Below, one piece after another: positions 35,196 through 45,445 of a stretch of DNA of 64,000 nucleotides. The notes under the pieces are model-generated. The model was not told where the DNA came from, searched no databases, and worked only from the letters and a program-made list of their open reading frames with translations. Numbering within the stretch: position 1 is the first letter of the stretch; every line of letters starts with the position of its first letter. The DNA is from Pseudolactococcus raffinolactis NBRC 100932 (GTDB lineage Bacteria > Bacillota > Bacilli > Lactobacillales > Streptococcaceae), in assembly GCF_001591765.1 (NCBI RefSeq), contig NZ_BCVN01000001.1, positions 1 to 64,000 on the forward strand, read 5' to 3'. A program made the translations under genes and the position numbers.

Positions 35196-36182
35196 ATGGC
35201 AGATATTTATTTACATATTAAAGGTCGTGCAGGTAATCAACTGTCTCAGTATGCTTTTGCGAGACTTTTAAAGGACAAACTCAATTTTGAATCGATATAT
35301 ATCATTTTCAATTCACTAAAGCAAGAAAATGAAAAAAAGTCTTCTTCTGATTCTTTTTTATTTCAAGATGATTTACGACTATTTAATACAGATTATCTGG
35401 TTTCTAATAAGAATATTTTACCTTTAAAAACTAAGATATTTTGGTTTGTTAGACGTTTGATTGATTTGATTTGTGTGAAGTTATTCAAAGTACAGGGTTT
35501 TTTTAAATTACCACAAGTCGAAAAACATACTTGGCGTTTCTTTCTTAGATTAGGTATTATTTCAATTTATAATATTGAAAATATAACTCATTTTATAGCA
35601 GAATTACCACAAATGAGTTTTAAAAACAATGTGATTGTTGAGGGGTTATTCGAAGATTATCGTTTGAATGATTTGATTAGAGATATTTTGTTAAAAGAAT
35701 ACGTTTCCAAAGCGCCTATGTTGTCTAAGAATAATCAGATTTACGAAAATGCCCGGAAAGAAAGCAGTATCTGTGTCTCAATACGTCGAGGAGATTTCTT
35801 AAATGAGCGTTTTAAAAGTCGCCATTTTGTGACAGATGAAGACTACTATTTGAAGGCCATTTCAGAAATAAAGGCACGAGTTGAAAAACCGGTGTTCTTA
35901 ATATTTAGCGATGATATTGATTATGCAAAAGGTTTTTTTGAAAATCAAGATAGTATTCTTTTTGAAGATGGAACAGATGATATTGCTGAAAAGATCAGAA
36001 TGATGAGTATGTGCCAACACTTTATCATAAGTAATTCAACATTTTCTTATTGGGCGATGTATTTAGGTCAAGCTCAAAATAAAATTGTAATCGCGCCAAG
36101 CATTTGGAAAAGACCAACAAAAGGCTATGGTGTTTATTCAAATTTATTAAAACCGGAATTCAGCTTAATCCAGGTAGATTAG
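35196..36182 (+). CDS. GT11-like alpha-1,2-fucosyltransferase family protein
   Basis: The 328-residue protein opens with IYLHIKGRAGNQLSQYAFARLL, the GT11 motif for GDP-fucose type enzymes. It has SICVSIRRGDF (the HxRRxD-like Fuc-T motif, here with SIRRGD), FLIFSDDIDYAK and HFIISNSTFSYWAMYLG. GT11 members transfer fucose alpha-1,2. No GDP-fucose synthesis genes are in this window, so the actual donor is uncertain and could differ. It lies two bases after the GT4 gene. Confidence 0.85.
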   Translation: MADIYLHIKGRAGNQLSQYAFARLLKDKLNFESIYIIFNSLKQENEKKSSSDSFLFQDDLRLFNTDYLVSNKNILPLKTKIFWFVRRLIDLICVKLFKVQGFFKLPQVEKHTWRFFLRLGIISIYNIENITHFIAELPQMSFKNNVIVEGLFEDYRLNDLIRDILLKEYVSKAPMLSKNNQIYENARKESSICVSIRRGDFLNERFKSRHFVTDEDYYLKAISEIKARVEKPVFLIFSDDIDYAKGFFENQDSILFEDGTDDIAEKIRMMSMCQHFIISNSTFSYWAMYLGQAQNKIVIAPSIWKRPTKGYGVYSNLLKPEFSLIQVD

Positions 36183-36192
36183 AGGTATACAG

Positions 36193-37197
36193 ATGAAAGT
36201 ATTAATTACAGGCGTTGCAGGATTTATAGGTGCCAGATTGGCGACATTATTGCCAGAGACTCATGATATAGTAGGGATTGATAATTTGAACGACTACTAT
36301 GATGTGACTTTAAAGCAAGAGCGTTTGCGGCTATTAGGGAAAAAAATCAAATTTGTTCAAATGGATTTGTGTGAAAAGCAAACTTTAGAGGAGTTGTTTA
36401 AACAAGAATCTTTTGATATTGTGATAAATTTAGCAGCTCAAGCAGGGGTGCGCTATTCTATTGAAAACCCAGATGCTTATATCCAATCAAATGTTGTTGG
36501 TTTTTTAAACATACTTGAGGCTTGTCGTAAGTATCCTGTAAAACATTTATTATTTGCCTCAAGTTCATCAGTTTATGGAGGTAATAAAAAAATTCCATTT
36601 TCAACTGAGGATAATGTTGACCATCCAGTTTCATTGTATGCTGCAACTAAAAAGTCAAATGAATTAATGGCTCATGCTTATGCTAATTTATACCAAATTC
36701 CAGTAACTGGGTTACGTTTCTTTACAGTCTATGGACCAATGGGACGTCCGGATATGGCCTATTATGGCTTTACTGATAAAATTGTTCGTGGGGAAGCGAT
36801 TCAAGTATTTAACCATGGTAAGATGATGCGTGATTTCACCTATATTGATGACATTTGTGATGGCATTATCCGTTTGTTAAATCATATACCTAAAGGTCAG
36901 ATTGATTATCAGGTATCAGATTCTTGGGCACCTTATAAGATTTATAATATTGGTAATAATAACCCAGTGCAACTTGGGAAATTTATTGAAATTATCGAAA
37001 AACATTTGGGGATTGAGGCTAAGAAAGAATATTTACCGATGCAAGATGGCGATGTTGTTCAAACATTTGCGGATATTTCTGATTTATCAAAAGAAACTGG
37101 CTACCAACCAACAACTGATTTAGATGAAGGTATTAAAAAATTTGTAGAATGGTATAAAGCCTATTATGCGATAGGGGAAAATATTGGGAAAAAATAA
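36193..37197 (+). CDS. UDP-glucuronate 4-epimerase-like SDR
   Basis: The 334-residue extended SDR has LITGVAGFIGARLATLL, DNLNDYYDVTLKQERL, AAQAGVRYSIENPDAYI, FASSSSVYGGNKK, YAATKKSNELMAHAYANLY and RFFTVYGPMGRPDMA. These features characterise UDP-glucuronic acid 4-epimerases (CapI/LpsL type). With the Ugd gene at the end of the locus (UDP-glucose to UDP-glucuronate) it would supply UDP-galacturonate for an acidic polysaccharide. That pathway link is inferred. Overlaps the flippase start by 14 bases. Confidence 0.9.
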   Translation: MKVLITGVAGFIGARLATLLPETHDIVGIDNLNDYYDVTLKQERLRLLGKKIKFVQMDLCEKQTLEELFKQESFDIVINLAAQAGVRYSIENPDAYIQSNVVGFLNILEACRKYPVKHLLFASSSSVYGGNKKIPFSTEDNVDHPVSLYAATKKSNELMAHAYANLYQIPVTGLRFFTVYGPMGRPDMAYYGFTDKIVRGEAIQVFNHGKMMRDFTYIDDICDGIIRLLNHIPKGQIDYQVSDSWAPYKIYNIGNNNPVQLGKFIEIIEKHLGIEAKKEYLPMQDGDVVQTFADISDLSKETGYQPTTDLDEGIKKFVEWYKAYYAIGENIGKK

Positions 37198-38593
37198 AGA
37201 ACATTCAATAGTTAAAAAGACAGCGATATATGCAGTTGGTACCTTATCAAGTAATTTATTAAAGGTACTAATATTACCTATCTACGCAGGGTATATTTTA
37301 CCTACGGATTTAGGACGTTTTGATTATCAAAACACAATTGCTTCTTTTCTGGCTCCCATTATGTTTTTGGCAGTATGGGAAGGTATTTTAAGATTCGGTT
37401 TAAATGAAAATAATCGAGAAAAATTAACTTCACTTATTTCAACAACAGTATTTTTTGGGCTTGGAGCGACTATATTTTGGGCGATTATTTTACCGTTTCC
37501 TTATTTGAGAATCTTTAATACTTTACCATATGTCCACTTATTCATTATTTCATTACTTTTGCAACCGATTTTAAGCACTTTACAAATTGCTGTGCGAGGG
37601 ATTAAGGAGAGTAAGAATTATGTTATAAGCGGTATTATCTCAACGTTTGTCAATGTTGGCTTGTTAATTTTCTTAGTTGTTTTCTTACGATTAGGATTAC
37701 TTGGTTTGCTATTAAGCTTTTTAATTGGTAATCTGGTTAATGTTTTATATCTTTTATTTGGTTCCAGCCTATTAAAATATATTTCGTTTAAAGCAATCGA
37801 TAAAAATCTATTAAAAAAATTATTGAAATTCTCATGGCCTTTGATTTTTAATCTTGTATTTGTTTGGTTTCTCGGCGGCTATGTCATGTTTTATTTAGGT
37901 AGTTTTGTAGGTTCTGATGAAACAGGTTTTTTCTCATTTGCTAATAAATTTGCAAGCATTGTTGCTATGTTTGGATCAGTTTTAGGTATGGCAACGATAG
38001 AAGATACCATTATTACGAGTGAAAATGATAATTTTATTGAATCATTTGCGAAAAAAAATACTGAAATGTTTAAGATGTTTTTGAATGTTGGTATACTTCT
38101 ATTGCCTGTAATTGGTATGTACTATTTCACACTTGGTAATTCTGCTTATCAAAATACGCTGATAATTGTGCCATTCTTATTAATGGCTTCGATTTTTCAG
38201 GCAATGGCGACAAATGTTGGTAATATTATGATTGTTCATCAAAAGACCAAGGCGATTGCAGTTGCTAGTTTATTGGTTGGTATATTTAATGCAATCTTCT
38301 GTTTTGTAGGGTACCACTTTCTAGGTTTAACAGGTGTTTGTATTGCATATCTATTTGCGAGCTTTTTGTTATTTTTGTTCCGATATAAGATGGGACAGAA
38401 AATTCAAAATTATAATTTAAAATGGCGTTTTATTGTAGTTCTAGCTGTGATATTCATTATGTTAGGTTTATTAATACAATTTGAAAATGTTATTATCAAT
38501 TCTATTTTAGTGTTAGTGACCGCTGTTTTTGAGATATTTATTTATCGACATATTATATTAAAAATACTCAATCGTATTATTGGGAGAGCTTAA
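37184..38593 (+). CDS. Wzx-type polysaccharide flippase (oligosaccharide transporter)
   Basis: A 469-residue integral membrane protein with about 12-14 hydrophobic spans and the RfbX/Wzx N-terminal pattern (IVKKTAIYAVGTLSSNLLKVLILPIYAGYI). It would flip lipid-linked repeat units across the membrane. It starts at TTG 37184 with AGGGG six bases upstream and overlaps the epimerase gene. A Wzx next to an ABC exporter suggests two products: the rhamnan backbone exported by RgpCD, and lipid-linked subunits flipped here and attached outside. Confidence 0.9.
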   Translation: MGKNKEHSIVKKTAIYAVGTLSSNLLKVLILPIYAGYILPTDLGRFDYQNTIASFLAPIMFLAVWEGILRFGLNENNREKLTSLISTTVFFGLGATIFWAIILPFPYLRIFNTLPYVHLFIISLLLQPILSTLQIAVRGIKESKNYVISGIISTFVNVGLLIFLVVFLRLGLLGLLLSFLIGNLVNVLYLLFGSSLLKYISFKAIDKNLLKKLLKFSWPLIFNLVFVWFLGGYVMFYLGSFVGSDETGFFSFANKFASIVAMFGSVLGMATIEDTIITSENDNFIESFAKKNTEMFKMFLNVGILLLPVIGMYYFTLGNSAYQNTLIIVPFLLMASIFQAMATNVGNIMIVHQKTKAIAVASLLVGIFNAIFCFVGYHFLGLTGVCIAYLFASFLLFLFRYKMGQKIQNYNLKWRFIVVLAVIFIMLGLLIQFENVIINSILVLVTAVFEIFIYRHIILKILNRIIGRA

Positions 38594-39513
38594 TGGGTAA
38601 GGAAAAACAAAATTTTCCTAGTTTTAAAAAAATTTTATGGTTAACAGTTCCAGCATTTTCATATGTTTCTGAAAATGCTGAGAGCTCGTTGATTGATGTT
38701 CGTTACGTGTATAAGCAATGTTTTGATATTAATCTCAAAATCAAAACAATTATTTTTATTTTGTTTAGTTATATAAAAATAGATTGGCTTTTTTGGGGAA
38801 GTTGGAAAAATGAAATTGATATGTATGATGCAATTATCGTCAGAGATGGTATGCCTACTTACATTGTAAATTCAATTCATAAGAGATGGCCGGACAAAAA
38901 AATAATTGTTTATTTTGGTAATATTATTAGGGATTCATCACAAAAACAATATTTAGAGTTTGCTAAAGGGATAACTAAGTATATATTTACATTTGATTAT
39001 GGAGATAGTCAACACTATTTAATCGAATATGCTAGAATGCCGTTTACATATGAAGTTACTCGTTCTAAAAATCAAAATGAATCTGTTTATTTTTTTGGGC
39101 GTGACAAAGGTCGTAAAACACAAATTAATGAAATAAAAAATGTACTTGAGCAACAAGGTATTTCAGTAGATTTTACGATTGTTGAAAACGAATCACAATT
39201 CCAAACTTATCAGGAAATTTTTGATAGAACTAGTCAATCTAAAGCTATTTTAGAAATAACAGAAATTCGTCAAAATTCATTTTCACTTAGGGTACTAGAA
39301 GCATTATTTTTGCAGAAAAAAATAATTACTAACAATTTAGAAATAAAAAATACAAATTTTTATATGCCTAACAATATTTTTATTATAGGGTTTGATGATG
39401 TTAATTTAATTAAAGAATGGTATAATATGCCATATCAGAAAATACCAGATGAGATTATGTACCAATATTCTCTTGATTGTTTTGGAGGTAAAATTCTTAA
39501 AACGTTGCATTAA
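38593..39513 (+). CDS. Putative glycosyltransferase-like polysaccharide biosynthesis protein
   Basis: I do not recognise a named family. The 306-residue protein is soluble-looking with an early hydrophobic stretch ([22 protein letters not shown]) and a basic N-terminus. The pattern [34 protein letters not shown] near residues 83-115 and the late [20 protein letters not shown] look like the GT4 donor-side end (the E-A-L motif), so a GT-B glycosyltransferase is the likely class. It overlaps the flippase by one base (TAATG). GC is among the lowest of the locus. Confidence 0.6.
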   Translation: MGKEKQNFPSFKKILWLTVPAFSYVSENAESSLIDVRYVYKQCFDINLKIKTIIFILFSYIKIDWLFWGSWKNEIDMYDAIIVRDGMPTYIVNSIHKRWPDKKIIVYFGNIIRDSSQKQYLEFAKGITKYIFTFDYGDSQHYLIEYARMPFTYEVTRSKNQNESVYFFGRDKGRKTQINEIKNVLEQQGISVDFTIVENESQFQTYQEIFDRTSQSKAILEITEIRQNSFSLRVLEALFLQKKIITNNLEIKNTNFYMPNNIFIIGFDDVNLIKEWYNMPYQKIPDEIMYQYSLDCFGGKILKTLH

Positions 39514-39563
39514 AAGTGTATTTTATCTATAATAATGGCCAGTATGAAAGAAGGAAAATATTA

Positions 39564-40730
39564 ATGAAAATTTCAATTTTCGGTCTAGGTTATGTCGGCC
39601 TAGCCAATGCGTTGCTATTAGGTCAACATGAAGACGTTATAGCCTATGATATTGTAGATGAAAAAATCAAAATGTTGCAAGATAAGCAGAGTCCATTAGT
39701 TGATATAGATATTATTGACTTTTTGACGCATGATAAAAGCAAGGTTGATTTTACGACGATTTTTGAAAAAGCTGTTAATCATGGAGATTATTTATTAATT
39801 GCGACACCGACGGATTATGATGATGTGAATAACTTTTTTGATACATCAACGATTGAATATGTTATTGAAAAAGCGTTGACTATTAAACCAGATGCGACAT
39901 TTATTATCAAATCAACTGTTCCAGTGGGGTATGTACAACAAGTCAAAGCAAAATATCAAACAGAAAATATTATCTTTTCACCAGAATTTTTACGTGAAGG
40001 AAAGGCTTTATATGATAATCTCTATCCGTCACGGATTATTATTGGTGAAGATTCACCGCGTGGCCAAGAAATTGCAGAACTATTCAAGCGTGGTGCTTTA
40101 AAAGCTGACGTTCCAGTGTTGTTGACAAATTCGACTGAGGCTGAAGCGATTAAGCTATTTTCAAACACTTATCTAGGTTTGCGCGTTGCTTATTTTAATG
40201 AGTTAGATACTTATGCTGAAGTTAAAGATCTTAATACGCAGCAAATTATTGAGGGAGTTGGGCTTGATCCGCGTATTGGAGGACACTATAATAATCCGAG
40301 TTTTGGATATGGTGGATACTGCTTGCCAAAAGATACCAAGCAATTAAAAGCTAACTATTCAGATGTTCCTGAGAACCTTATTTCTGCTATTGTGGCATCA
40401 AACACAACGCGTAAGGATTTTGTTGCAGAACAAATTTTAGCACGCAAGCCGAAAGTTGTCGGCGTTTACCGTTTGACGATGAAAACAAACTCTGATAATT
40501 TCAGACATAGCTCGATCCAAGGTATTATGAAGCGCTTGAAAGCCAAAGGGATCGAGGTTATCATCTATGAACCAACACTTAAAGTGCCGATGTTTTTCAA
40601 TTCTCGTGTGATTACTGATTTATCTAAATTCAAGGTATTGAGTGACGTTATTGTTGCTAATCGTATGGAATCAGATTTAATGGATGTCACCCCAAAAATT
40701 TATACACGTGACTTATTTCATGATAATTAA
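39564..40730 (+). CDS. ugd: UDP-glucose 6-dehydrogenase
   Basis: Ugd oxidises UDP-glucose to UDP-glucuronate with two NAD. The 388-residue protein begins [18 protein letters not shown] (Rossmann), with the catalytic-Cys loop [15 protein letters not shown] and the [10 protein letters not shown] and [22 protein letters not shown] motifs. ATG 39564 after AAGGAAAA is the true start; an in-frame GTG upstream would add 16 unlike residues. It is the last gene of the locus and supplies uronic acid for the acidic sugar, supported by the epimerase at 36193. Confidence 0.96.
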   Translation: MKISIFGLGYVGLANALLLGQHEDVIAYDIVDEKIKMLQDKQSPLVDIDIIDFLTHDKSKVDFTTIFEKAVNHGDYLLIATPTDYDDVNNFFDTSTIEYVIEKALTIKPDATFIIKSTVPVGYVQQVKAKYQTENIIFSPEFLREGKALYDNLYPSRIIIGEDSPRGQEIAELFKRGALKADVPVLLTNSTEAEAIKLFSNTYLGLRVAYFNELDTYAEVKDLNTQQIIEGVGLDPRIGGHYNNPSFGYGGYCLPKDTKQLKANYSDVPENLISAIVASNTTRKDFVAEQILARKPKVVGVYRLTMKTNSDNFRHSSIQGIMKRLKAKGIEVIIYEPTLKVPMFFNSRVITDLSKFKVLSDVIVANRMESDLMDVTPKIYTRDLFHDN

Positions 40731-40749
40731 TTACTACATAAATAATATT

Positions 40750-40791
40750 AAATCAAAAGGTTTTATTCCTAAGAACAAAACCTTTTGATTT
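40750..40791. terminator. Hairpin closing the polysaccharide locus
   Basis: A perfect 15-bp stem (AAATCAAAAGGTTTT at 40750-40764 with AAAACCTTTTGATTT at 40777-40791) lies 20 bases after ugd. The T tract after it is poor, so it may be a weak or processed terminator. The rest of the 319-base gap to 41049 holds only the promoter below. Confidence 0.65.
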
Positions 40792-40843
40792 GAATAAAGA
40801 AGGAAATTATAGTTTACAAGTTTAGAATTAAGTTAGTCAAGGC

Positions 40844-40872
40844 TTGTACTCACGGTTGGAATGCTTTATAAT
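40844..40872 (+). promoter_or_regulatory. Promoter of the GtrB-like glycosylation genes
   Basis: TTGTAC (40844-40849) and TATAAT (40867-40872) have 17-base spacing. The leader to 41050 is about 170 bases with no terminator seen. Confidence 0.7.
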
Positions 40873-41049
40873 TAATAGATAGTTAAACAATTTTTATTAA
40901 TGGTTTGTTGATAGTAGATGGTATCAATTCTCTGAGTGAAGAAGAGGGAATTATGATGCTATTGTAAAGGCATAAAAACTCTATAAGTTACTGTCATGCA
41001 AATTTTTATGGATTAAAAAATCAAAGTTAATATATCAGGAAGAAATATT

Positions 41050-41985
41050 ATGAAAAAATTATCAATCATTGTGCCTTGTTACAACGAAGAAGAAACCATT
41101 GCTATTTATTTAAAAGAAATGAAACGAGTTGAGACAGAGATGTCACTTGAGTTTGAGTATTTATTTATTAATGATGGATCAAAAGATAAAACGTTACTTT
41201 TCTTAAGAGAAGCTGCTAATCAATACACGAATGTGAATTATATTTCTTTTTCTAGAAATTTCGGCAAAGAAGCAGCTCTTATGGCTGGTTTAGAAGCTTC
41301 AACGGGTGATTTAATTACGGTCATGGATGTTGATTTACAAGATCCACCTGAACTATTGCCAGAAATGTACCAAAAAATACAAGAAGGTTATGATATAGTT
41401 GGTACGAGACGCTCTAATCGCGTTGGGGAGCCGGTGTTACGCTCTTTTTTTGCTAAGAAGTTTTATCAAGTTATCAATCACATCTCTGATACAGAGATGG
41501 TGGATGGTGCACGAGATTTTCGTTTGATGACGCGTCAAGTAGTTGATGCAGTATTAGAATTAAATGAAGTGAATCGTTTCTCTAAAGGACTTTTTAGTTG
41601 GGTCGGTTTCGATACCTACTACATATCCTACGTGAATAGAGAACGTTCAGCAGGGAAAACAACTTGGAGTTTTTGGTCACTTTTTAGGTATTCCCTTGAA
41701 GGAATTGTCAATTTTTCAGAAGCACCTTTAACTTTTGCAACGTTTGTGGGAATTGGTAGCTGTGTGATTTCTATATTAGCTATGCTTTACTTCTTTTTAG
41801 ATAATTTGGTGAAGCAAAACCCAGTTCCGGGTTGGCCATCGCTTGTTTGTATTATCTTATTTTTGGGAGGCTTACAACTTTTTTGTCTGGGAATAGTCGG
41901 AAAATACATTGGTAAAATTTTTACAGAAGTTAAGAAACGACCAAATTATATTATAAAAGAGAGTCACATCAAAAGCGAAGATTAA
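41050..41985 (+). CDS. Bactoprenol glycosyltransferase (GtrB/CsbB-like)
   Basis: A 311-residue enzyme with a GT2 domain (LSIIVPCYNEEETIAIYL, INDGSKDKTLLFL, FSRNFGKEAALMAGL, VMDVDLQDPPELL) and two C-terminal membrane spans (around residues 230-290). This is the typical GtrB/CsbB pattern, forming undecaprenyl-phosphate-glucose or a similar donor in the cytoplasmic leaflet. The next gene is a polytopic membrane protein that would use the donor outside. It was not placed in the main operon; it has its own promoter. Confidence 0.93.
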   Translation: MKKLSIIVPCYNEEETIAIYLKEMKRVETEMSLEFEYLFINDGSKDKTLLFLREAANQYTNVNYISFSRNFGKEAALMAGLEASTGDLITVMDVDLQDPPELLPEMYQKIQEGYDIVGTRRSNRVGEPVLRSFFAKKFYQVINHISDTEMVDGARDFRLMTRQVVDAVLELNEVNRFSKGLFSWVGFDTYYISYVNRERSAGKTTWSFWSLFRYSLEGIVNFSEAPLTFATFVGIGSCVISILAMLYFFLDNLVKQNPVPGWPSLVCIILFLGGLQLFCLGIVGKYIGKIFTEVKKRPNYIIKESHIKSED

Positions 41986-42051
41986 CATTTATTTGGTAAG
42001 ATAGATGTTCAATTTTATAAAGTAATTTACTCATGGGGAAAATATATAAGA

Positions 42052-43338
42052 ATGAAAAAATTTATTAAAAAAAATATGATACCTTTAGTTTTTAGTTTGC
42101 TAATGGTTATATATACGCTAGGGTCATCTATTACGTTGGGGGATACGGAAGCATTTAAAAGCTATGCAAGAGAGTATAATTATCATTATCTATCTTTTGC
42201 AATATCACGTTATATTTCGTGGAGTAGTCGTTTTCTTATTGAAGCGATTACCGCTTATTTTAGTGTTCATTATATTCAATTTTTTGTTCTAATATTTTTG
42301 CTTAGTTTTTTATCAATGGTCTCATTTGTTCGCTTGATAGGATTTGATGAAAATAAATATTTGAAATACAAACTAATTGTTCCAATTCTTGCTATTTTTT
42401 TCTTTCCAATTAATCGTCTGTTTGACAGCGCGGGAGTTATCGCAACAATGACTAACTATTATGTTCCGATGTGCTTAATGGCTTACAGTTTGCTTATTTT
42501 TAAAAAAGAAACCAGGTCATATGGATATGTATTTAAACTGTTGACATTTATTTTTGTCGTGCAGCAAGAGCAATTTGCTCTGTTAAGTTTCATTATTTTT
42601 TTTACAGCGATTGTTTATCAGTTGACTCAAAAAATATCAGTTAAAAAATATATGCCCTTTTTATTTTTATCAGTGATGGGTATCCTTTCTGTTAAATTAT
42701 CACCTGGCAATACTAAACGAACTATAATAGAAATTAAAGAACATTTTCCGGAATTTGCTAATATCAGTCTTCTTAGAAAACTCGATGTTGGTTTTATTCG
42801 GATGACCTATGATTTGTTATTTAATGGAGAGGTTACTCTTTTTTTAATTTTAATGTTAGTTAGTATCTTAATTTATGCTATACTCAAAAAAAAGATTAAC
42901 CAAAGTATAGGATTGGCGGCAATACTTACAATGATTATATTGCCTTATCTTCACATGTGGACGCCTGTATCAAAAATGAAGATCATATACGATTCTTTCC
43001 CTAAAGGATTGCATGGAGATATACTATCTATTACCGGGAATACAGCTATATCAGTATATCCGGATATAGTAATGATTTTGATGTTAGTTTTTATTCTAGT
43101 TATTATCTGGACTGTTTTAACATTCTATCGCGATAGGGTAATCGTCTTTACTTTGTTAATAAGTGGTACGGCAACCAAAATGATTTTGGCTTTAAGTCCA
43201 ACAGTTTATATATCAGGTATAAGAACCTTTGTTCCTATGATATTTTGTGGGTTCATAATCACTATATATTTTGTTAAACTGACTTTGGATGAAATTATTG
43301 AGGGTAATAAAGAAATTGAAATAAAAAGTAATAGTTGA
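42052..43338 (+). CDS. Polytopic membrane protein, probable GT-C-type glycosyltransferase (DUF6056-like)
   Basis: A 428-residue protein with about ten to eleven membrane spans and an early polar loop (SITLGDTEAFKSYAREYNYHYLSF) containing an Asp next to the first span, as in GT-C enzymes. The family is close to DUF6056, but I am not certain. Since it follows a GtrB-like gene by 66 bases, it probably transfers that sugar onto a wall polymer on the outer face. A separate GtrA-like flippase is not seen here. Confidence 0.65.
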   Translation: MKKFIKKNMIPLVFSLLMVIYTLGSSITLGDTEAFKSYAREYNYHYLSFAISRYISWSSRFLIEAITAYFSVHYIQFFVLIFLLSFLSMVSFVRLIGFDENKYLKYKLIVPILAIFFFPINRLFDSAGVIATMTNYYVPMCLMAYSLLIFKKETRSYGYVFKLLTFIFVVQQEQFALLSFIIFFTAIVYQLTQKISVKKYMPFLFLSVMGILSVKLSPGNTKRTIIEIKEHFPEFANISLLRKLDVGFIRMTYDLLFNGEVTLFLILMLVSILIYAILKKKINQSIGLAAILTMIILPYLHMWTPVSKMKIIYDSFPKGLHGDILSITGNTAISVYPDIVMILMLVFILVIIWTVLTFYRDRVIVFTLLISGTATKMILALSPTVYISGIRTFVPMIFCGFIITIYFVKLTLDEIIEGNKEIEIKSNS

Positions 43339-43424
43339 TTTGTTTTTTAGAAATAGAAATGTGGTAAAGCCATGTTTTTTTATTTATTTAAATTATTATA
43401 ATCTTATTAATTGAAATATTTTTA

Positions 43425-43433
43425 TGTTATAAT
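43425..43433 (+). promoter_or_regulatory. Promoter candidate of the C39-like ChW gene
   Basis: TGTTATAAT (43425-43433) is an extended -10, 57 bases before the start. A second TATAAT lies at 43397-43402. Confidence 0.5.
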
Positions 43434-43489
43434 TGATTAAAGAGAAATGAAAGCGGTTAAATTTAGCAACAATGGCTAGGAGATAAATG

Positions 43490-45433
43490 ATGAAGAAAAA
43501 TAAAGTGGTAGCGCTAATGTCCATAGGTGTACTGATAGTCTCATTAGTCAATGGGCCAATTGTCATACAAGCGGTCGAAACAACAAGTGACAGTCAAACT
43601 CAGAATGATGATACACGCCAGCCTAATACAGCAAGTGAACAGTTTTCTGGGCAGTCAGCTCCTGACTCACAAGAAAGCTCAACAGAAAATGATGCGAAGA
43701 TTGAGTCTTCAACAACACAGCATTCATCTAACCTGACAACGACAACATCTGAAACGCCAGAAGTTATTACTGGCATAGAAACTAGCGTGCCTAAGTCTAA
43801 GATTGCAATTGGTGAAACGATTCAAGTCTCAGTTGCTGTTTTACTAACTACCGCAAACCAAACAGTTCAATATACCACTTCAAATTCAGCGGTAGCTAGC
43901 GTCGACAGTGAAGGTAAAGTGACTGGTTTATCAACAGGTGAAACAGAAATCACAGTGACGTCAGAAGATGGTACGAAATCAGAAAAAGTAGCGATTACTG
44001 TCGTTAAAACATCAGTTGTTTATCAATCACATATTCAAAGTATTGGTTGGGAAAATGCTAAGACAGATGGCGCGATGTCAGGTACGCAAGGGAAAGCCTT
44101 GCGTCTTGAGGGAATAAAAATTAAGCTAGATAATTCAACATATTCTGGACGTATTGATTATCAGGTACACATTCAAAATATAGGTTGGCAAGTTGCGAAT
44201 GGTAAAAATTATGTTTCTGATGGCGCACTTGCAGGGACAACAGGTCAATCTAAACGTTTAGAAGCTATCAAAATATCGCTAACAGATGAATTGAGCAGCC
44301 ATTATGATATCTACTATCGTGTCCACGCTCAAAATGTTGGCTGGTTGTCTTGGGCGAAAAATGGGGCACCAGCGGGGAGCCAAGGACTTTCCGCCCGATT
44401 AGAAGGAATTGAGATTAAACTTGTTCCTAAAGGAACGGGTACTTTTGAACAGTCGCGTGCTTTTGTTTCGGGGACGACTCTTTCTTATCAGACACACATT
44501 CAAAGTATCGGTTGGCAAACTTCTAAAGGTAATAATCAAGTTTCTGGTACAACAGGTCAGGGAAAACGTTTAGAGGCTTTGAAAATATCTACTGCTCAGA
44601 CAGGACTCACTGGCTCTATCGTTTACCAGACACATATTCAAAATATTGGCTGGCAGTCTAAAGTTTCTAATGGTTCTATCTCTGGTACAACCGGTCAAAG
44701 CAAGCGACTTGAGGCGCTTAATATTAGTTTAACAGGTGAATTAGCTAGCTTTTATGATGTCTATTATCGAGTTCACGTTCAAGATAAAGGATGGATAGCG
44801 TGGACGAAAAACGGAGGGAATGCAGGCTCTAGTGGCGCTTCCAAACGACTTGAAGCAATTCAAATTCAATTGATTCCTAAAGGAGCTGCCGCTCCTGCAA
44901 CAGGTAAAGCCTTTTTATCAGCAAGTGATTTTAAACCGAAGATCGGTAAGCCTTATTATTATTCACAATGGGACGGACGATGGTCTGGCAATAGATTTAA
45001 CTCATCTACCATTGGACCATCAGGATGTGTGCCGACGAGTCTTGCTATGATTTTAAAAGGTAGCTATGGTATGAATTTGACACCTGCGGATGTTGCGGCG
45101 CGTATGGATTATTATAGTGGCTGGGCAGTTGGTGCATCGGGTAAAGATATTATCGCGACAGCAAATTCTTATGGTCATTCAGTAGAGGTTGTCACATCTC
45201 AGGGTGTTGCTGAGCAGCGATTGATAGAAGGCTATCCACTCATCTGGTTGGAAAATGTCGGAATTGGACATGCGGTCGTCTCTTTTGGTAATAGTGGTGG
45301 AAAAACTGAAGTACTAGATCCATATAATCGACAATTCTTTAATGGGTGGTATGATATTTCATATATATGGAGTAAACCCTCTGCAGACCCAATGGATTGG
45401 GATGCTGGGAGACCAGTCTTTGTCATTAAATAG
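43490..45433 (+). CDS. Secreted Big2/ChW-repeat protein with C39-like cysteine peptidase domain
   Basis: Domains in order: signal peptide (1-30), a Ser/Thr/Gln-rich linker (30-92), a bacterial Ig-like Big2 domain (about 95-172), six ChW repeats arranged as two triplets (about 178-465), and a peptidase_C39_2-like domain (about 485-640). The last has the catalytic Cys in GPSGCVPTS, the His in IGHAVVSFG, and Asp in LDPYN. ChW repeats are hydrophobic with a conserved Gly-Trp and probably bind the cell surface. The peptidase may process peptides at the wall; no substrate is known. The start MKKNK is used with AGGAG seven bases upstream; ATG 43487 is the alternative. Confidence 0.85.
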   Translation: MKKNKVVALMSIGVLIVSLVNGPIVIQAVETTSDSQTQNDDTRQPNTASEQFSGQSAPDSQESSTENDAKIESSTTQHSSNLTTTTSETPEVITGIETSVPKSKIAIGETIQVSVAVLLTTANQTVQYTTSNSAVASVDSEGKVTGLSTGETEITVTSEDGTKSEKVAITVVKTSVVYQSHIQSIGWENAKTDGAMSGTQGKALRLEGIKIKLDNSTYSGRIDYQVHIQNIGWQVANGKNYVSDGALAGTTGQSKRLEAIKISLTDELSSHYDIYYRVHAQNVGWLSWAKNGAPAGSQGLSARLEGIEIKLVPKGTGTFEQSRAFVSGTTLSYQTHIQSIGWQTSKGNNQVSGTTGQGKRLEALKISTAQTGLTGSIVYQTHIQNIGWQSKVSNGSISGTTGQSKRLEALNISLTGELASFYDVYYRVHVQDKGWIAWTKNGGNAGSSGASKRLEAIQIQLIPKGAAAPATGKAFLSASDFKPKIGKPYYYSQWDGRWSGNRFNSSTIGPSGCVPTSLAMILKGSYGMNLTPADVAARMDYYSGWAVGASGKDIIATANSYGHSVEVVTSQGVAEQRLIEGYPLIWLENVGIGHAVVSFGNSGGKTEVLDPYNRQFFNGWYDISYIWSKPSADPMDWDAGRPVFVIK

Positions 45434-45445
45434 AGGATATGTAAG

